From the NCBI GenBank assembly GCA_025934755.1, contig JAICWQ010000011.1:1-35238 (forward strand): 35,238 nucleotides of DNA. Direction: 5' to 3'. The stretch is from Chthoniobacterales bacterium. Its GTDB lineage: Bacteria > Verrucomicrobiota > Verrucomicrobiia > Chthoniobacterales > UBA10450. Of this stretch, positions 1 through 8,751 are shown in pieces. Under the pieces are notes generated by a model. That model was not told the DNA's origin and did not search any database. It saw only the letters and a program-made list of their open reading frames with translations. The position numbers were made by a program, and so were the translations under genes. Each line of letters starts with the position of its first letter. Positions within the stretch are counted from its first letter, which is position 1.

Positions 1-180
1 GGCGGCGGCAAACTCGAACCGCGTGTGGTCCAGTTGGGGGAGCAAATCGGCGATCACTACGAAGTTAAGAGCGGTCTCGCCGAAGGGGAACGCGTGATCG
101 CGAGCGCGAACTTCCTGATCGACGCCGAATCGAAAGTGCAAGGCGCGCTTAAGGACCTCGAACCGACGGCAAATCATTAG
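1..180 (+). CDS. Efflux RND periplasmic adaptor, CusB-like (C-terminal end only)
   Basis: This is the last 59 codons of a gene that begins before the window and stops with TAG at 178-180. The tail contains GLAEGERVIASANFLIDAES, the typical end of CusB/CzcB membrane-fusion proteins (GL.xGE.VV.S.NFLIDSE). Such adaptors join the inner-membrane pump to the outer-membrane channel and, in CusB, also hand over metal. The pump gene starts 8 bases downstream, so the two are almost certainly cotranscribed. The first codons are read in frame 1 directly from the left edge. The family call rests on a short piece but is strengthened by the neighbour. Confidence 0.85.
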   Translation, partial: GGGKLEPRVVQLGEQIGDHYEVKSGLAEGERVIASANFLIDAESKVQGALKDLEPTANH

Positions 181-188
181 ACCGGCCA

Positions 189-3100
189 ATGATCGAACGC
201 ATTATCGCAGCAAGTGTCAGGAATCGTTTCCTCGTATTTGTGCTCACGCTTTTTGCGATCGGCGCCGGCATCTACACCTTGGAGCAAACGCCGCTCGATG
301 CGATTCCCGATCTAAGCGATGTTCAGGTAATCGTTTATACCGATTGGGAAGGACGGTCGCCCGATCTGGTGGAAGACCAGGTCACTTATCCGATTTCGAC
401 TGCGTTCATCGCCGCGCCGAAGGTGAAGTTTGTCCGCGGCGAATCGATATTCGGCAAATCGTTCGTCTACGTAATTTTTGAAGACGGCACCGACATCTAT
501 TGGGCCCGTTCACGCGTCATCGAATATCTCAACTCAATTCGCGGTTCCTTACCCGAGGGCGTAAACCCGGCGATCGGTCCGGACGCGACTGGCGTAGGTT
601 GGGTTTACGAGTACGCCCTCGTGGATGATTCTGGAAAGCTCGATCTTTCACAGTTGCGATCGATTCAAGACTGGAATCTCCGTTATGCGCTTGAATCTGT
701 AAAAGGTGTCGCCGAAGTCGCGCCCGTTGGCGGTTTCGTAAAGGAATATCAGATCGATCTCGATCCCAACGCATTGCTCGCCCACGGCATCCCGTTGAGT
801 GAAGTCGTCGCACGTGTGAAATCGAGCAATGGCGACGTCGGCGGCAAAACCTTTGAGGTCGCCACCACGGAATATTTCGTGCGTGGCCGCGGCTATTTCA
901 AAACCATCGCCGACATCGAGAACGTCGTGCTTAAAGTTGAAAACGGGACACCAATTTACGTCAAGAATGTCGGCAAAGTTCATCTCGGCGGTGCGCTGCG
1001 CCGTGGTGTCGCTGAACTCGACGGCAAAGGCGAAGTGGTCGGCGGAATCGTGGTGATGCGCTATGGAGAAAATGCGCTCAACGTAATCGATGGCGTCAAA
1101 CGCAAGATTGATAGCATCAAGTCCTCGCTGCCGGCAGGTGTGCGAATCATTCCGACCTACGATCGGAGTGAATTGATCCATCGCTCCATTTCGACCCTAC
1201 GAGAAAAGCTGATCGAGGAATGCATCGTCGTCGCGCTGGTCTGTCTTGTCTTCCTTTGGCACCTCCGCTCAGCGTTGGTCGCCATCATTACGTTGCCGAT
1301 TGCGATCCTCGCGTCGTTCATACCGATGTTCTACTCGCACCTAACGAGCAACATCATGTCGCTCGGCGGAATCGCGATCGCGATTGGCGCAATGATCGAC
1401 GCAGCCATCATCATGGTAGAGAACGCACACAAATCTCTGGAACGCTTTCGGGAAGACCACAGCCGCGAACCAACCAATGGCGAACGCATCAACGCGATTA
1501 TTGCCGCGGCTAAAACGGTAGGCCGTCCCCTCTTTTTCTCGCTCCTTGTCATCACCGTAAGTTTCCTTCCGGTGTTTTCCCTCACCGCACAGGAGGGCCG
1601 CTTGTTCAAGCCCCTCGCCTTCACCAAAACATTCTCGATGTTTTTCGCGGCGATCCTCGCCATCACCCTCGCTCCGGTCCTCATGACGTTGTTGATCCGA
1701 GGGAAGATTGCCCCGGAAACGAAAAATCCCGTGAATCGATTCTTGATTTCGATTTATGAGCCGGCCCTGAACTTTGTTCTGCGTTTCCGCGGACCGGTAT
1801 TGTTCGGCGCATTGTTGCTTCTACTGCTGACAATTTTCCCGTTTGCGAGACTCGGCAAGCAATTCATGCCGCCGTTGAACGAGGGAACGCTGCTCTACAT
1901 GCCAACCGCAGTGCCCGGAATGTCGATCACCGAAGCGACGAAGATTCTCCAAATACAAGATCGGCAACTAAAGAAGCTTCCGGAGGTCACAAGGATTTTC
2001 GGAAAGGCTGGCCAAGCTGACACGCCGACTGATCCCGCACCGCTCTCGATGTTTGAAACGATCGTGTCACTCAAGCCGTTCGATCAATGGCCCCGCGGTA
2101 TGACCTGGGAAAAATTTCTGAGCGAGCTCAACATAAATCTTCGCACGCCGGGCATGGCGAATATCTTTTGGATGCCGATCCAAACCCGCACAGAGATGTT
2201 GACGACGGGATTTCGGAGCGCGTTAGGAATAAAAGTTTTCGGCCCCGATTTGCAAGGCATCGAAAACCTCGCTGTTCAGATCGAGAAAGCGATTGTCGAT
2301 CTTCCCAACACCCGCAGCGCGTTCGCTGAACGGACGGTAGGCGGCTATTTTCTGGATTTCGACGTGAACCGAGAAGCAGCGGCGCGTTATGGGTTAACCG
2401 CTGGCGATGTAAATGACGTTGTCGAGACGGCCATTGGTGGCAAGACAATCACGACAACAGTAGAAGCACGTGAGCGCTATCCGGTGAGGGCACGATACGC
2501 TCCGGATTTTCGGCAGGACCTCGATTCATTGAAGCGGGTGTTGATTCCAACTCCGACTGGCGCGCAAATCCCGATTTCACTTGTCGCGGACATTCGTTAT
2601 CGGACTGGCCCGCCCAGCATTCGCGACGAAAACGGGCAGTTAGTTGGCTTCGTCTTGATCGATCCGGCGACCGGCGACATCGACGGCTATGTGCGTAAGG
2701 CGGCAAAACGTATCGCGGAGCGGATCAAATTCCCGGCTGGCTATCACATCGAATGGGCTGGTCAGTTTCAATACATCCAGCAAGTCGAGGAGCGTTTGAA
2801 AATGATCGTGCCGCTTACGCTGTTAATCATTTTTCTGTTGATCTATTTCAATACCCGTTCGGTTGTGAAAACTTTCATTGTTCTTCTTGCCGTGCCGTTT
2901 TCTCTGATCGGAGCGTTCTGGCTGCTTTGGCTCCTCGGTTATCAGATGAGCGTCGCAGTCTGGATCGGCTTGCTCGCCCTGGCCGGCCTCGATGCCGAAA
3001 CCGGAGTCGTGATGTTGCTCTATCTCGATCACGCCTGGGAAAAGTTCCGCGCCGAAGGCCGAATGAAATCAATGATCGATCTTCGCGCGGCCATCCACGA

Positions 3101-3341
3101 AGGCGCAGTACAGCGTCTCCGGCCGAAAGTGATGACGGCGTGCGCGATCTTGTTCGGACTATTGCCCATCATGTGGGCGCCGATCGCACAAACCGGCGCC
3201 GACGTAATGAAACGGATCGCTACGCCAATGGTTGGCGGCATCGTCACCAGCGCGCTCCTCGAGCTTCTTATTTATCCTGTAATTTTCTTGATTTGGAAGC
3301 GATACACTCTTGACGAAGCTATTGATGTATCATCCGAATGA
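189..3341 (+). CDS. cusA: CusA-type Cu(I)/Ag(I) efflux RND pump
   Basis: This 1050-residue inner-membrane proton antiporter has the length and layout of CusA (about 1047), with twelve membrane segments and two large periplasmic loops. The opening DLSDVQVIVYTDWEG is diagnostic of heavy-metal RND pumps. TM4 carries AIGAMIDAAIIMVEN, which puts the proton-relay Asp at residue 404 and a Glu at 411 (D405/E412 in CusA). The three methionines that bind Cu(I)/Ag(I) in CusA (M573, M623, M672) are matched by M571, M621 and M670. Monovalent copper or silver is therefore the expected substrate rather than Zn/Co. The gene lies 8 bases after the adaptor and 14 bases before a small cysteine-rich gene. No cusC or cusF gene is visible in the window. 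Confidence 0.95.
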   Translation: MIERIIAASVRNRFLVFVLTLFAIGAGIYTLEQTPLDAIPDLSDVQVIVYTDWEGRSPDLVEDQVTYPISTAFIAAPKVKFVRGESIFGKSFVYVIFEDGTDIYWARSRVIEYLNSIRGSLPEGVNPAIGPDATGVGWVYEYALVDDSGKLDLSQLRSIQDWNLRYALESVKGVAEVAPVGGFVKEYQIDLDPNALLAHGIPLSEVVARVKSSNGDVGGKTFEVATTEYFVRGRGYFKTIADIENVVLKVENGTPIYVKNVGKVHLGGALRRGVAELDGKGEVVGGIVVMRYGENALNVIDGVKRKIDSIKSSLPAGVRIIPTYDRSELIHRSISTLREKLIEECIVVALVCLVFLWHLRSALVAIITLPIAILASFIPMFYSHLTSNIMSLGGIAIAIGAMIDAAIIMVENAHKSLERFREDHSREPTNGERINAIIAAAKTVGRPLFFSLLVITVSFLPVFSLTAQEGRLFKPLAFTKTFSMFFAAILAITLAPVLMTLLIRGKIAPETKNPVNRFLISIYEPALNFVLRFRGPVLFGALLLLLLTIFPFARLGKQFMPPLNEGTLLYMPTAVPGMSITEATKILQIQDRQLKKLPEVTRIFGKAGQADTPTDPAPLSMFETIVSLKPFDQWPRGMTWEKFLSELNINLRTPGMANIFWMPIQTRTEMLTTGFRSALGIKVFGPDLQGIENLAVQIEKAIVDLPNTRSAFAERTVGGYFLDFDVNREAAARYGLTAGDVNDVVETAIGGKTITTTVEARERYPVRARYAPDFRQDLDSLKRVLIPTPTGAQIPISLVADIRYRTGPPSIRDENGQLVGFVLIDPATGDIDGYVRKAAKRIAERIKFPAGYHIEWAGQFQYIQQVEERLKMIVPLTLLIIFLLIYFNTRSVVKTFIVLLAVPFSLIGAFWLLWLLGYQMSVAVWIGLLALAGLDAETGVVMLLYLDHAWEKFRAEGRMKSMIDLRAAIHEGAVQRLRPKVMTACAILFGLLPIMWAPIAQTGADVMKRIATPMVGGIVTSALLELLIYPVIFLIWKRYTLDEAIDVSSE

Positions 3342-3355
3342 AAGGAGGTGGCGAC

Positions 3356-3550
3356 ATGAAAATGGTATCAAGCTTAATCCTAATGGTGCTTCTCGCGATC
3401 AGCACTCTCGGAACGGAGAAAAAGAAGATGACCTGCACCCTCACGGGTAAGGAAGTCAAAGCATGCTGCTGCGAGGAGCTAAAGAGCGGGAAAATGTTCT
3501 GCACTCTGGCGAAAAAGGAAATCGATAAATGCTGCTGCACCGGAATGTGA
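3356..3550 (+). CDS. Small secreted cysteine-rich protein with two CCC motifs
   Basis: This 64-residue protein has an N-terminal signal-like segment (MKMVSSLILMVLLAISTLG) followed by a lysine- and cysteine-rich body. The body holds two copies of one unit, CTLTGKEVKACCC and CTLAKKEIDKCCC, pattern C-x3-[GK]-K-x4-C-C-C. I chose the ATG at 3356 over the one at 3338 because GGAGGTG (3344-3350) lies just upstream at ideal spacing and the signal peptide then starts the protein. The gene sits 14 bases after cusA and is probably cotranscribed. I do not recognise a named family. The eight cysteines and the position suggest a periplasmic copper or silver binder, perhaps replacing the absent CusF, but that is inference. 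Confidence 0.8.
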   Translation: MKMVSSLILMVLLAISTLGTEKKKMTCTLTGKEVKACCCEELKSGKMFCTLAKKEIDKCCCTGM

Positions 3551-3572
3551 AGCAAACCACCGTCCAGCCACA

Positions 3573-3590
3573 GTCGTTCGTTAAAACGAC
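3573..3590. terminator. Possible weak hairpin between convergent genes
   Basis: GTCGTT and AACGAC form a 6-bp perfect stem with a 6-base loop. It sits midway between the stop codons of the two convergent small cysteine-rich genes. There is no proper T-run on either side, so termination is only a possibility. Confidence 0.3.
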
Positions 3591-3613
3591 ATACGGCGCG
3601 GACTATCAAACTG

Positions 3614-3808
3614 TTACTTCTTCGACTTTCCCGGTTGTTTAGTTGGGGGATTCGTTGGCGTATCGCAGCATGGCTCTTTTTGGATCTTTCCGCTCGCCAT
3701 ACATTTATACGTTCCATCCTTTTGCTTGACGCACATCGTTTCGCGCGGTTTGGCACTGAGTACGCCGGTCATGAAGCCGAGGAAAACAATTGTGCACAAG
3801 AATCTCAT
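3614..3808 (-). CDS. Small secreted cysteine-rich protein with CC motif
   Basis: This 64-residue protein runs from the ATG at 3806-3808 to TAA at 3614-3616. It has a clear signal peptide (MRFLCTIVFLGFMTGVLSA), a short mature part with CMASGKIQKEPCC, and a basic Pro/Lys tail. A longer reading frame starts upstream at 3988 (GTG). I rejected that start because it would bury the signal peptide, and its extra 60 residues come from repeat-like sequence. The 13-residue cysteine unit C-x3-G-K-x4-P-C-C has exactly the spacing of the units in the convergent gene at 3356-3550, so the two appear distantly related. No Shine-Dalgarno is visible. Function is unknown, and metal or redox binding is plausible. 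Confidence 0.55.
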   Translation of the reverse strand: MRFLCTIVFLGFMTGVLSAKPRETMCVKQKDGTYKCMASGKIQKEPCCDTPTNPPTKQPGKSKK

Positions 3809-4120
3809 CGGTCGAACCGTAAAACAGATTGATTGAAATTGCCAGAGCGACAGCGACAACACCGGAACATTATAAATTAGCGGGAGCGGGAACCCTGAAA
3901 ACTCACCCCCTGTCCTCTGCCAGAGCGCTCGCACCGCTCCACTCCAAACGAGCAGTCCTAAAAGCGCGAAACAAATCATGCGGCGCACGCGTCCCCCCCA
4001 ACACGATAACCGGGACGAGCATCTAATTCGAAAACGACGGCAAGATCATAAAACCAACGTTCCAAAGCAATGCCACCAGTCTGAGTGCCAAGTTGGGGAT
4101 TTTTTTAACCATGCCCGAAA

Positions 4121-4140
4121 GCGGTGCGAGGACGCACCGC
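4121..4140. repeat. Perfect 8-bp inverted repeat in the 3809-4205 gap
   Basis: GCGGTGCG and CGCACCGC flank a 4-base loop and are followed by ACTCCAAA. A related piece, CGCACCGC-TCC-ACTCCAAA, lies at about 3929-3949 in the same 397-base gene-free gap. This suggests copies of a dispersed repeat. A run of seven T at 4160-4166 is too far from the stem for a standard terminator. The rest of the gap shows no credible gene. Confidence 0.55.
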
Positions 4141-4205
4141 ACTCCAAAGATCTGCTCGCTTTTTTTAAACCTAGCGTCAGGCTCAAAAACGGGCTAACGA
4201 ATTTC

Positions 4206-5393
4206 ATGGGGAACCGGCGATTATTTGCAATCGCAGTTTTTTGCGCACTGGTTTTTTGTGCGCTGTTTTCCGGCTGCTCGCGTAAAGCGCCTCCAGCAGG
4301 ACCGGCTGCGCCTGAAGTTTTGGTGACAACGGTCCAGCCGCGGGACGTGCCGCGCGTCCTCGAGCGCGTCGCGACACTTGACGGATTCATCAACGCCAAT
4401 ATCAACGCGCAGGTGCAGGGCTACATCACTTCGCGCGAGTACAAGGAAGGCAGCGTCGTTAAAAAGGGCGATCTCCTTTTTCAAATCGATCCGCGACCTT
4501 TCGAAGCTGCGGTCGCCCAGGCCAAGGCCACGTTGGCAAAAGACCAGGCCAACCAGGCGAAGGCGGACGCGGACGAAAAGCGCGCGATGGATTTGTTCAA
4601 TAAGAAAGTGATCAGCGCCCAGGAACGAGATACTGCGACCGCTGCTGCCGGTTCGAGCAGGGCCAATGTTCAAGCGGATGAAGCCGCCGTTAAACAAGCT
4701 GAATTGAACCTTGGTTACACGAAAATAACCGCGCCGATCAACGGGGTCGCCGGAATCGCGAATGCGCAAGTGGGCGATTTGGTCGGCCCGACTACTGGAT
4801 CGCTGACGACGGTCTCCCAGGTCGACCCAATCAAAGCGATCGTGACCGCGGGCGAAGGACCGTTCACGGATTTTGTGAGCCGCCATCCTGACCCCGACGA
4901 ACGCCAGCGCTACGTGAACTCGCTCCAGTTCGATTTAATTCTGGGCAACGGCAACGTTTATCCGCACAAAGGAAAATTTTACGCGCTCGATCGGAGCCTC
5001 GATGTGAAGACCGGTTCCATCCGCTACGAAGTCACGTTTCCAAATCCGGGAAATGAGCTTCGACCGGGTCAATTCGGAAAAGTCCGTTTCGTCGCCGATA
5101 TCAAAAAAGGCGCAATGGTGGTACCGCAGGAAGCGGTGAACGAGCTGCAGGGAAATTATCAAGTCGTCGTGGTCGATCAAAACAACAAGGCGACCATTCG
5201 CCCCGTAAAAGTAGGCGAGCGGCTCGGCGGGTTTTGGGAGGTAACCGAAGGATTGAAAGCGGGCGACAAAGTAATCGTCCAGGGCTGGCAAAAAGTCCGC
5301 GAAGGGGCAGCTGTATCGGTAAAAGATTGGACCCCGCCGGCGCCGGAGGAATCCCCCAGCCCCCAACCCACAACGACTCCGCAAAATCCCTGA
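4206..5393 (+). CDS. RND multidrug efflux periplasmic adaptor, lipoprotein (AcrA/MexA-like)
   Basis: This 395-residue membrane-fusion protein starts at the ATG at 4206, where a signal segment and lipobox begin (LVFCALFSGC, lipidated Cys near residue 19). The open frame extends further upstream but only through repeat-like sequence. After the lipobox come a barrel-sandwich (lipoyl) half with GYITSREYKEGSVVKKGD, an alanine-rich alpha-hairpin (about residues 85-150), the second lipoyl half (LGYTKITAPINGVAG) and a C-terminal membrane-proximal region ending in a Pro-rich tail. This is the AcrA/MexA order. It bridges the inner-membrane pump encoded 6 bases downstream to an outer-membrane TolC-type channel that is not in this window. 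No local regulator gene is adjacent. Confidence 0.92.
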   Translation: MGNRRLFAIAVFCALVFCALFSGCSRKAPPAGPAAPEVLVTTVQPRDVPRVLERVATLDGFINANINAQVQGYITSREYKEGSVVKKGDLLFQIDPRPFEAAVAQAKATLAKDQANQAKADADEKRAMDLFNKKVISAQERDTATAAAGSSRANVQADEAAVKQAELNLGYTKITAPINGVAGIANAQVGDLVGPTTGSLTTVSQVDPIKAIVTAGEGPFTDFVSRHPDPDERQRYVNSLQFDLILGNGNVYPHKGKFYALDRSLDVKTGSIRYEVTFPNPGNELRPGQFGKVRFVADIKKGAMVVPQEAVNELQGNYQVVVVDQNNKATIRPVKVGERLGGFWEVTEGLKAGDKVIVQGWQKVREGAAVSVKDWTPPAPEESPSPQPTTTPQNP

Positions 5394-5399
5394 TCGATT

Positions 5400-8300
5400 A
5401 TGTCAGAGTTTTTTGTCCGGCGGCCGATTGTCGCGATCGTCATCGCGATTTTGATGACGCTGCTCGGCGCGGTCTGCATTTTCGGGTTACCGATCGCGCA
5501 GTATCCAAAAATCGCGCCGCCTGAAATTCAAATCCGCACTCATTACACCGGTGCTGATGCACTGACGATTGAGCAATCGGTCGCGGCGCCGATCGAGCAG
5601 CAACTGAGCGGGGTCGACAATTCGAATTACTTCTATTCGATCAACGCCAACACCGGCGACGTGCGAATGGTGATTAACTTCGACGTTTCAACTGACGCGA
5701 ATGTCGATCAGATCCTGACCCAGCTCCGGGTGTCGCAGGCGCAATCGCAATTGCCTCAAGACGTGAACAATTATGGGGTGACCGTTCAAAAGTCGACCAC
5801 GGCGCCGTTGATGTTGATTTCGCTGTTTTCACCAAAAGGAACTTACGACGGAATTTTTCTCGCCAATTACGGTTACATCAACCTGGTCGATCAACTCACG
5901 CGGGTGCCCGGAATTTCCAACGTCCAGGTGTTCGGCGCCGGGCAATACGCGATGCGACTCTGGGTCAAACCGGACCAACTGGCCAAGCTCGGCATCACCG
6001 TGCCCGACATTATCACGGCGGTCCAAAAGCAGAACACGGTTAATCCGGCCGGCCAGGTCGGGAGCGAACCGATTCCGAGCGGACAAAAATTTACCTACAC
6101 CGTCCGGGCCCAGGGCCGGTTGCAGACGCCGGAAGAGTTCGGAAACATAGTTGTTAGGGCAAATCCGGACGGCTCGTTCGTTCGGGTAAAAGATATCGCC
6201 CGCATCGATCTCGGCGCGCAGACCTACAATCTGCGGGGACGACTCAACGGACAACCGGCGGCAATTCTCGCCTGTTATCAGCTCCCGGGAACCAACGCAG
6301 TCACAGCAGCGCAGGGAGTGCGCAAGCTGATGGCGGAAGCGAAGCAGCGGTTCCCAACCGACATCGACTACGCGGTTTCACTCGATCAGACACTCGCGGT
6401 GACCGAAGGCATGTCTGAAATCGTGAAAACCCTGTTCGAGGCGCTTGCTCTCGTCGTCCTCGTTGTTTTCATCTTTCTGCAGGGCTGGCGGGCAACACTG
6501 ATTCCATTGTGCGCCGTGCCGGTCTCATTAATTGGAACCTTCGTGCTCTTTCCCCTGTTCGGTTTTTCAATCAACACCCTGTCGCTTTTTGGATTGGTGC
6601 TGGCGATTGGACTTGTCGTCGACGATGCGATCGTCGTAGTCGAAGCGGTGGAACGTCACATCGAAGAGGGAATGGCCCCGCGGGAGGCAACGCTCCAAGC
6701 GATGCGGGAAGTATCCGGACCGGTGATCGGTATCGCACTCGTGCTTTCGGCCGTTTTCATTCCGACGGCCTTTCTCCCTGGCATCACCGGCCGATTGTAC
6801 CAACAGTTCGCCCTAACGATTGCGATCTCGGTGATTTTCTCGGCGTTCAACGCCCTCTCACTGAGTCCCGCGCTGTCGGCAATGTTGCTACGGCCCCGAA
6901 AAAAAACCCGTGGTCCTCTGAGTTGGTTTTACGACCGCTTCAATCGTGGTTTCAGCCGCGCGACCCATGGCTACGTAAATTGGTCGCGCTTCGCCATTCG
7001 GAAAACTCTGCTCAGTTTCGGATTGCTCTTGGTCCTTGCGGTCGGCGCCGGTTTTTTCGGCGCAAAGTTACCCAGCGCGTTTTTGCCGGAAGAAGACCAG
7101 GGTTACGTTTTTCTCGCCCTCCAACTGCCCGATGCCGCTTCGCTCGAACGGACCGATCAAGCGTGCCGGAAGATCGAGGATTTCCTGAGCAAAACCCCGG
7201 GTGTGCAATACACGACCAGCGTCATCGGATTCAGTCTGCTGAGTCTCGCCCAAAATACTTACAGCGCGTTTTTCTTTGTCACGTTCAAGCCTTGGAGCGA
7301 ACGAACCAAACCGGAGGAACAATACGGCGCGATCAAGGCGAGACTAAACAAATACCTGGCGAGCATGAGTGAAGGGATCGCATTCGCTTTTCCGCCGCCG
7401 GTGATTCCCGGGGTTGGGACGGCGGGCGGTTTCACTTTTGTGCTGGAAGACCGCTCGGGCAAAGACGTGAAGTTTCTTTCTCAAAACTTGAAAACCTTTC
7501 TCGATGCCGCACGCAAACGCCCCGAGCTCACGGGATTGATCACCACATTTCTGCCAAACGTCCCGCAGGTTTTCGTCAATGTCGACCGCGACAAAGTGGT
7601 GAAGCAGGGCATCGATCTCACCTCCGTTTATCAAACGCTGCAGACATTCATGGGCGGGTTTTTCGTGAATTACTTCAACCGGTTCGGCCGGACCTGGCAG
7701 GTATACATAGAGGCCGAGGGCGAATATCGGACCGATGCCAAAAACGTCGGCCAATTCTATGTCCGCAACGCTACTGGTCAGACCGTGCCGCTGGACGCGA
7801 TTTCGACAATCGAGAATATCTCCGGCCCCGAATTCACTCTTCGCTTTAACGAATATCGGTCGGCGCAAATCAACGGCTCAGCCGCTCCGGGTTACAGCTC
7901 CCTTCAGGCAATGGACGCGCTCGAGGAAACATTCCGTCAAACCATGCCTAACGACATGGGTTACGATTATCTCGGAATGTCCTACCAGGAAAAGAAAGCG
8001 CAGCAAGGCGTTTCGCCGGCTGCAGTGTTCGGTTTGTCGCTGCTCTTCGTGTTTCTTATCCTGGCTGCGCTGTATGAAAGCTGGTCGTTGCCATTCAGCG
8101 TTCTTCTCGGCACGCCGGTCGCAGTCTTCGGCGCGTTCGCGACCCTTTGGCTGCGCGGAATGCAAAACAATATCTACGCCCAAATCGGTTTGATCATGCT
8201 GATCGGCCTCGCCGCGAAAAACGCGATCCTGATCGTCGAGTTCGCGAAAAAGGAATACGAAAAAGGGAAACCTCTGCTCGATGCCGCGCTTGAGGGCGCG

Positions 8301-8525
8301 CGATTGCGTCTGCGGCCAATCCTAATGACATCGTTCGCGTTCATTTTCGGTTGTCTGCCGTTGTGGTTTGCCAGCGGCTCGGGCGCGGTCGCTCGTCGCG
8401 TCCTTGGTTCAACCGTGATCGGCGGAATGATCGCCGCCTCCGGAATCGCGATTTTTCTGATCCCGGTAACATTTTATGTAATCGAGCGTTGGTTCGCGGG
8501 ACACGAAAGCAAGGTTGAAGGTTGA
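5400..8525 (+). CDS. RND multidrug efflux transporter, HAE1 family (AcrB-like)
   Basis: This 1041-residue proton/drug antiporter is full length for AcrB/MexB (about 1045). It begins [17 protein letters not shown], the standard HAE1 start. TM4 has [18 protein letters not shown], with the proton-relay pair D408-D409 (D407-D408 in AcrB). TM10 has [15 protein letters not shown] with K940, the same number as in AcrB, followed by the conserved RLRPILMTS. It shares an operon with the adaptor just upstream. Broad export of hydrophobic compounds is expected, but substrates cannot be read from the sequence. The last codons and the stop lie inside a 7-bp repeat array (8511-8538), so the extreme C-terminus may be repeat-derived. 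Confidence 0.95.
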   Translation: MSEFFVRRPIVAIVIAILMTLLGAVCIFGLPIAQYPKIAPPEIQIRTHYTGADALTIEQSVAAPIEQQLSGVDNSNYFYSINANTGDVRMVINFDVSTDANVDQILTQLRVSQAQSQLPQDVNNYGVTVQKSTTAPLMLISLFSPKGTYDGIFLANYGYINLVDQLTRVPGISNVQVFGAGQYAMRLWVKPDQLAKLGITVPDIITAVQKQNTVNPAGQVGSEPIPSGQKFTYTVRAQGRLQTPEEFGNIVVRANPDGSFVRVKDIARIDLGAQTYNLRGRLNGQPAAILACYQLPGTNAVTAAQGVRKLMAEAKQRFPTDIDYAVSLDQTLAVTEGMSEIVKTLFEALALVVLVVFIFLQGWRATLIPLCAVPVSLIGTFVLFPLFGFSINTLSLFGLVLAIGLVVDDAIVVVEAVERHIEEGMAPREATLQAMREVSGPVIGIALVLSAVFIPTAFLPGITGRLYQQFALTIAISVIFSAFNALSLSPALSAMLLRPRKKTRGPLSWFYDRFNRGFSRATHGYVNWSRFAIRKTLLSFGLLLVLAVGAGFFGAKLPSAFLPEEDQGYVFLALQLPDAASLERTDQACRKIEDFLSKTPGVQYTTSVIGFSLLSLAQNTYSAFFFVTFKPWSERTKPEEQYGAIKARLNKYLASMSEGIAFAFPPPVIPGVGTAGGFTFVLEDRSGKDVKFLSQNLKTFLDAARKRPELTGLITTFLPNVPQVFVNVDRDKVVKQGIDLTSVYQTLQTFMGGFFVNYFNRFGRTWQVYIEAEGEYRTDAKNVGQFYVRNATGQTVPLDAISTIENISGPEFTLRFNEYRSAQINGSAAPGYSSLQAMDALEETFRQTMPNDMGYDYLGMSYQEKKAQQGVSPAAVFGLSLLFVFLILAALYESWSLPFSVLLGTPVAVFGAFATLWLRGMQNNIYAQIGLIMLIGLAAKNAILIVEFAKKEYEKGKPLLDAALEGARLRLRPILMTSFAFIFGCLPLWFASGSGAVARRVLGSTVIGGMIAASGIAIFLIPVTFYVIERWFAGHESKVEG

Positions 8526-8538
8526 GGGCTGAAGGTGA
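8511..8538. repeat. Heptamer array AAGGTTG at the end of the acrB-like gene
   Basis: Four 7-base units in register (AAGGTTG, AAGGTTG, AGGGCTG, AAGGTGA) cover the last codons and stop of the pump gene and continue into the intergenic space. The motif is partly complementary to the CCTTCAT array at 8626-8688, so the two could pair around the palindrome between them. Confidence 0.7.
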
Positions 8539-8547
8539 AGGAAGTTG

Positions 8548-8610
8548 CTGTAGCGGCAGGCGTGTCGCCCACGAAATTGGGAAACGCGGCCGACACGGCC
8601 GCCTCTACAG
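8548..8610. repeat. Long imperfect palindrome (REP/MITE-like)
   Basis: The left arm (8548-8569) begins CTGTAG-C-GGC and the right arm (8588-8610) ends GCC-T-CTACAG. The arms match in about 19 of 22 positions around an 18-base spacer. Perfect outer CTGTAG/CTACAG ends and a GTGTCG/CGACAC core fit a dispersed palindromic element. It lies in the 226-base gap between the pump and peptidase genes, where no gene is credible. Confidence 0.65.
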
Positions 8611-8625
8611 GTCAGGGAAACGACT

Positions 8626-8688
8626 CCTTCATCCTTCATCCTTCATCCTTCATCCTTCATCCTTCATCCCTCATCCTTCATCCTTCAT
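8626..8688. repeat. Tandem array of nine CCTTCAT heptamers
   Basis: Nine contiguous 7-base units, eight exact CCTTCAT and one CCCTCAT (8668-8674), end 63 bases before the peptidase start codon. Such an array is likely to vary in copy number by slippage. Because it sits in the presumed leader of the downstream gene, length variation could affect expression. Frames open across it only because the unit lacks stops. Confidence 0.95.
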
Positions 8689-8751
8689 GCCTCCCCGCAC
8701 TTGAAATTGTTCTGGACGTCCGGGCGTTTTATCGCCGGAATTTAGCGAACG

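Noticed and set aside
3978-4205. Upstream extension of the AcrA-like reading frame
   Set aside because: The extra 76 residues are repeat-like and would hide the lipoprotein signal that begins at the ATG at 4206.
8626-8688. Possible CRISPR array
   Set aside because: Units are 7 bases and contiguous with no spacers, and no cas genes are present.
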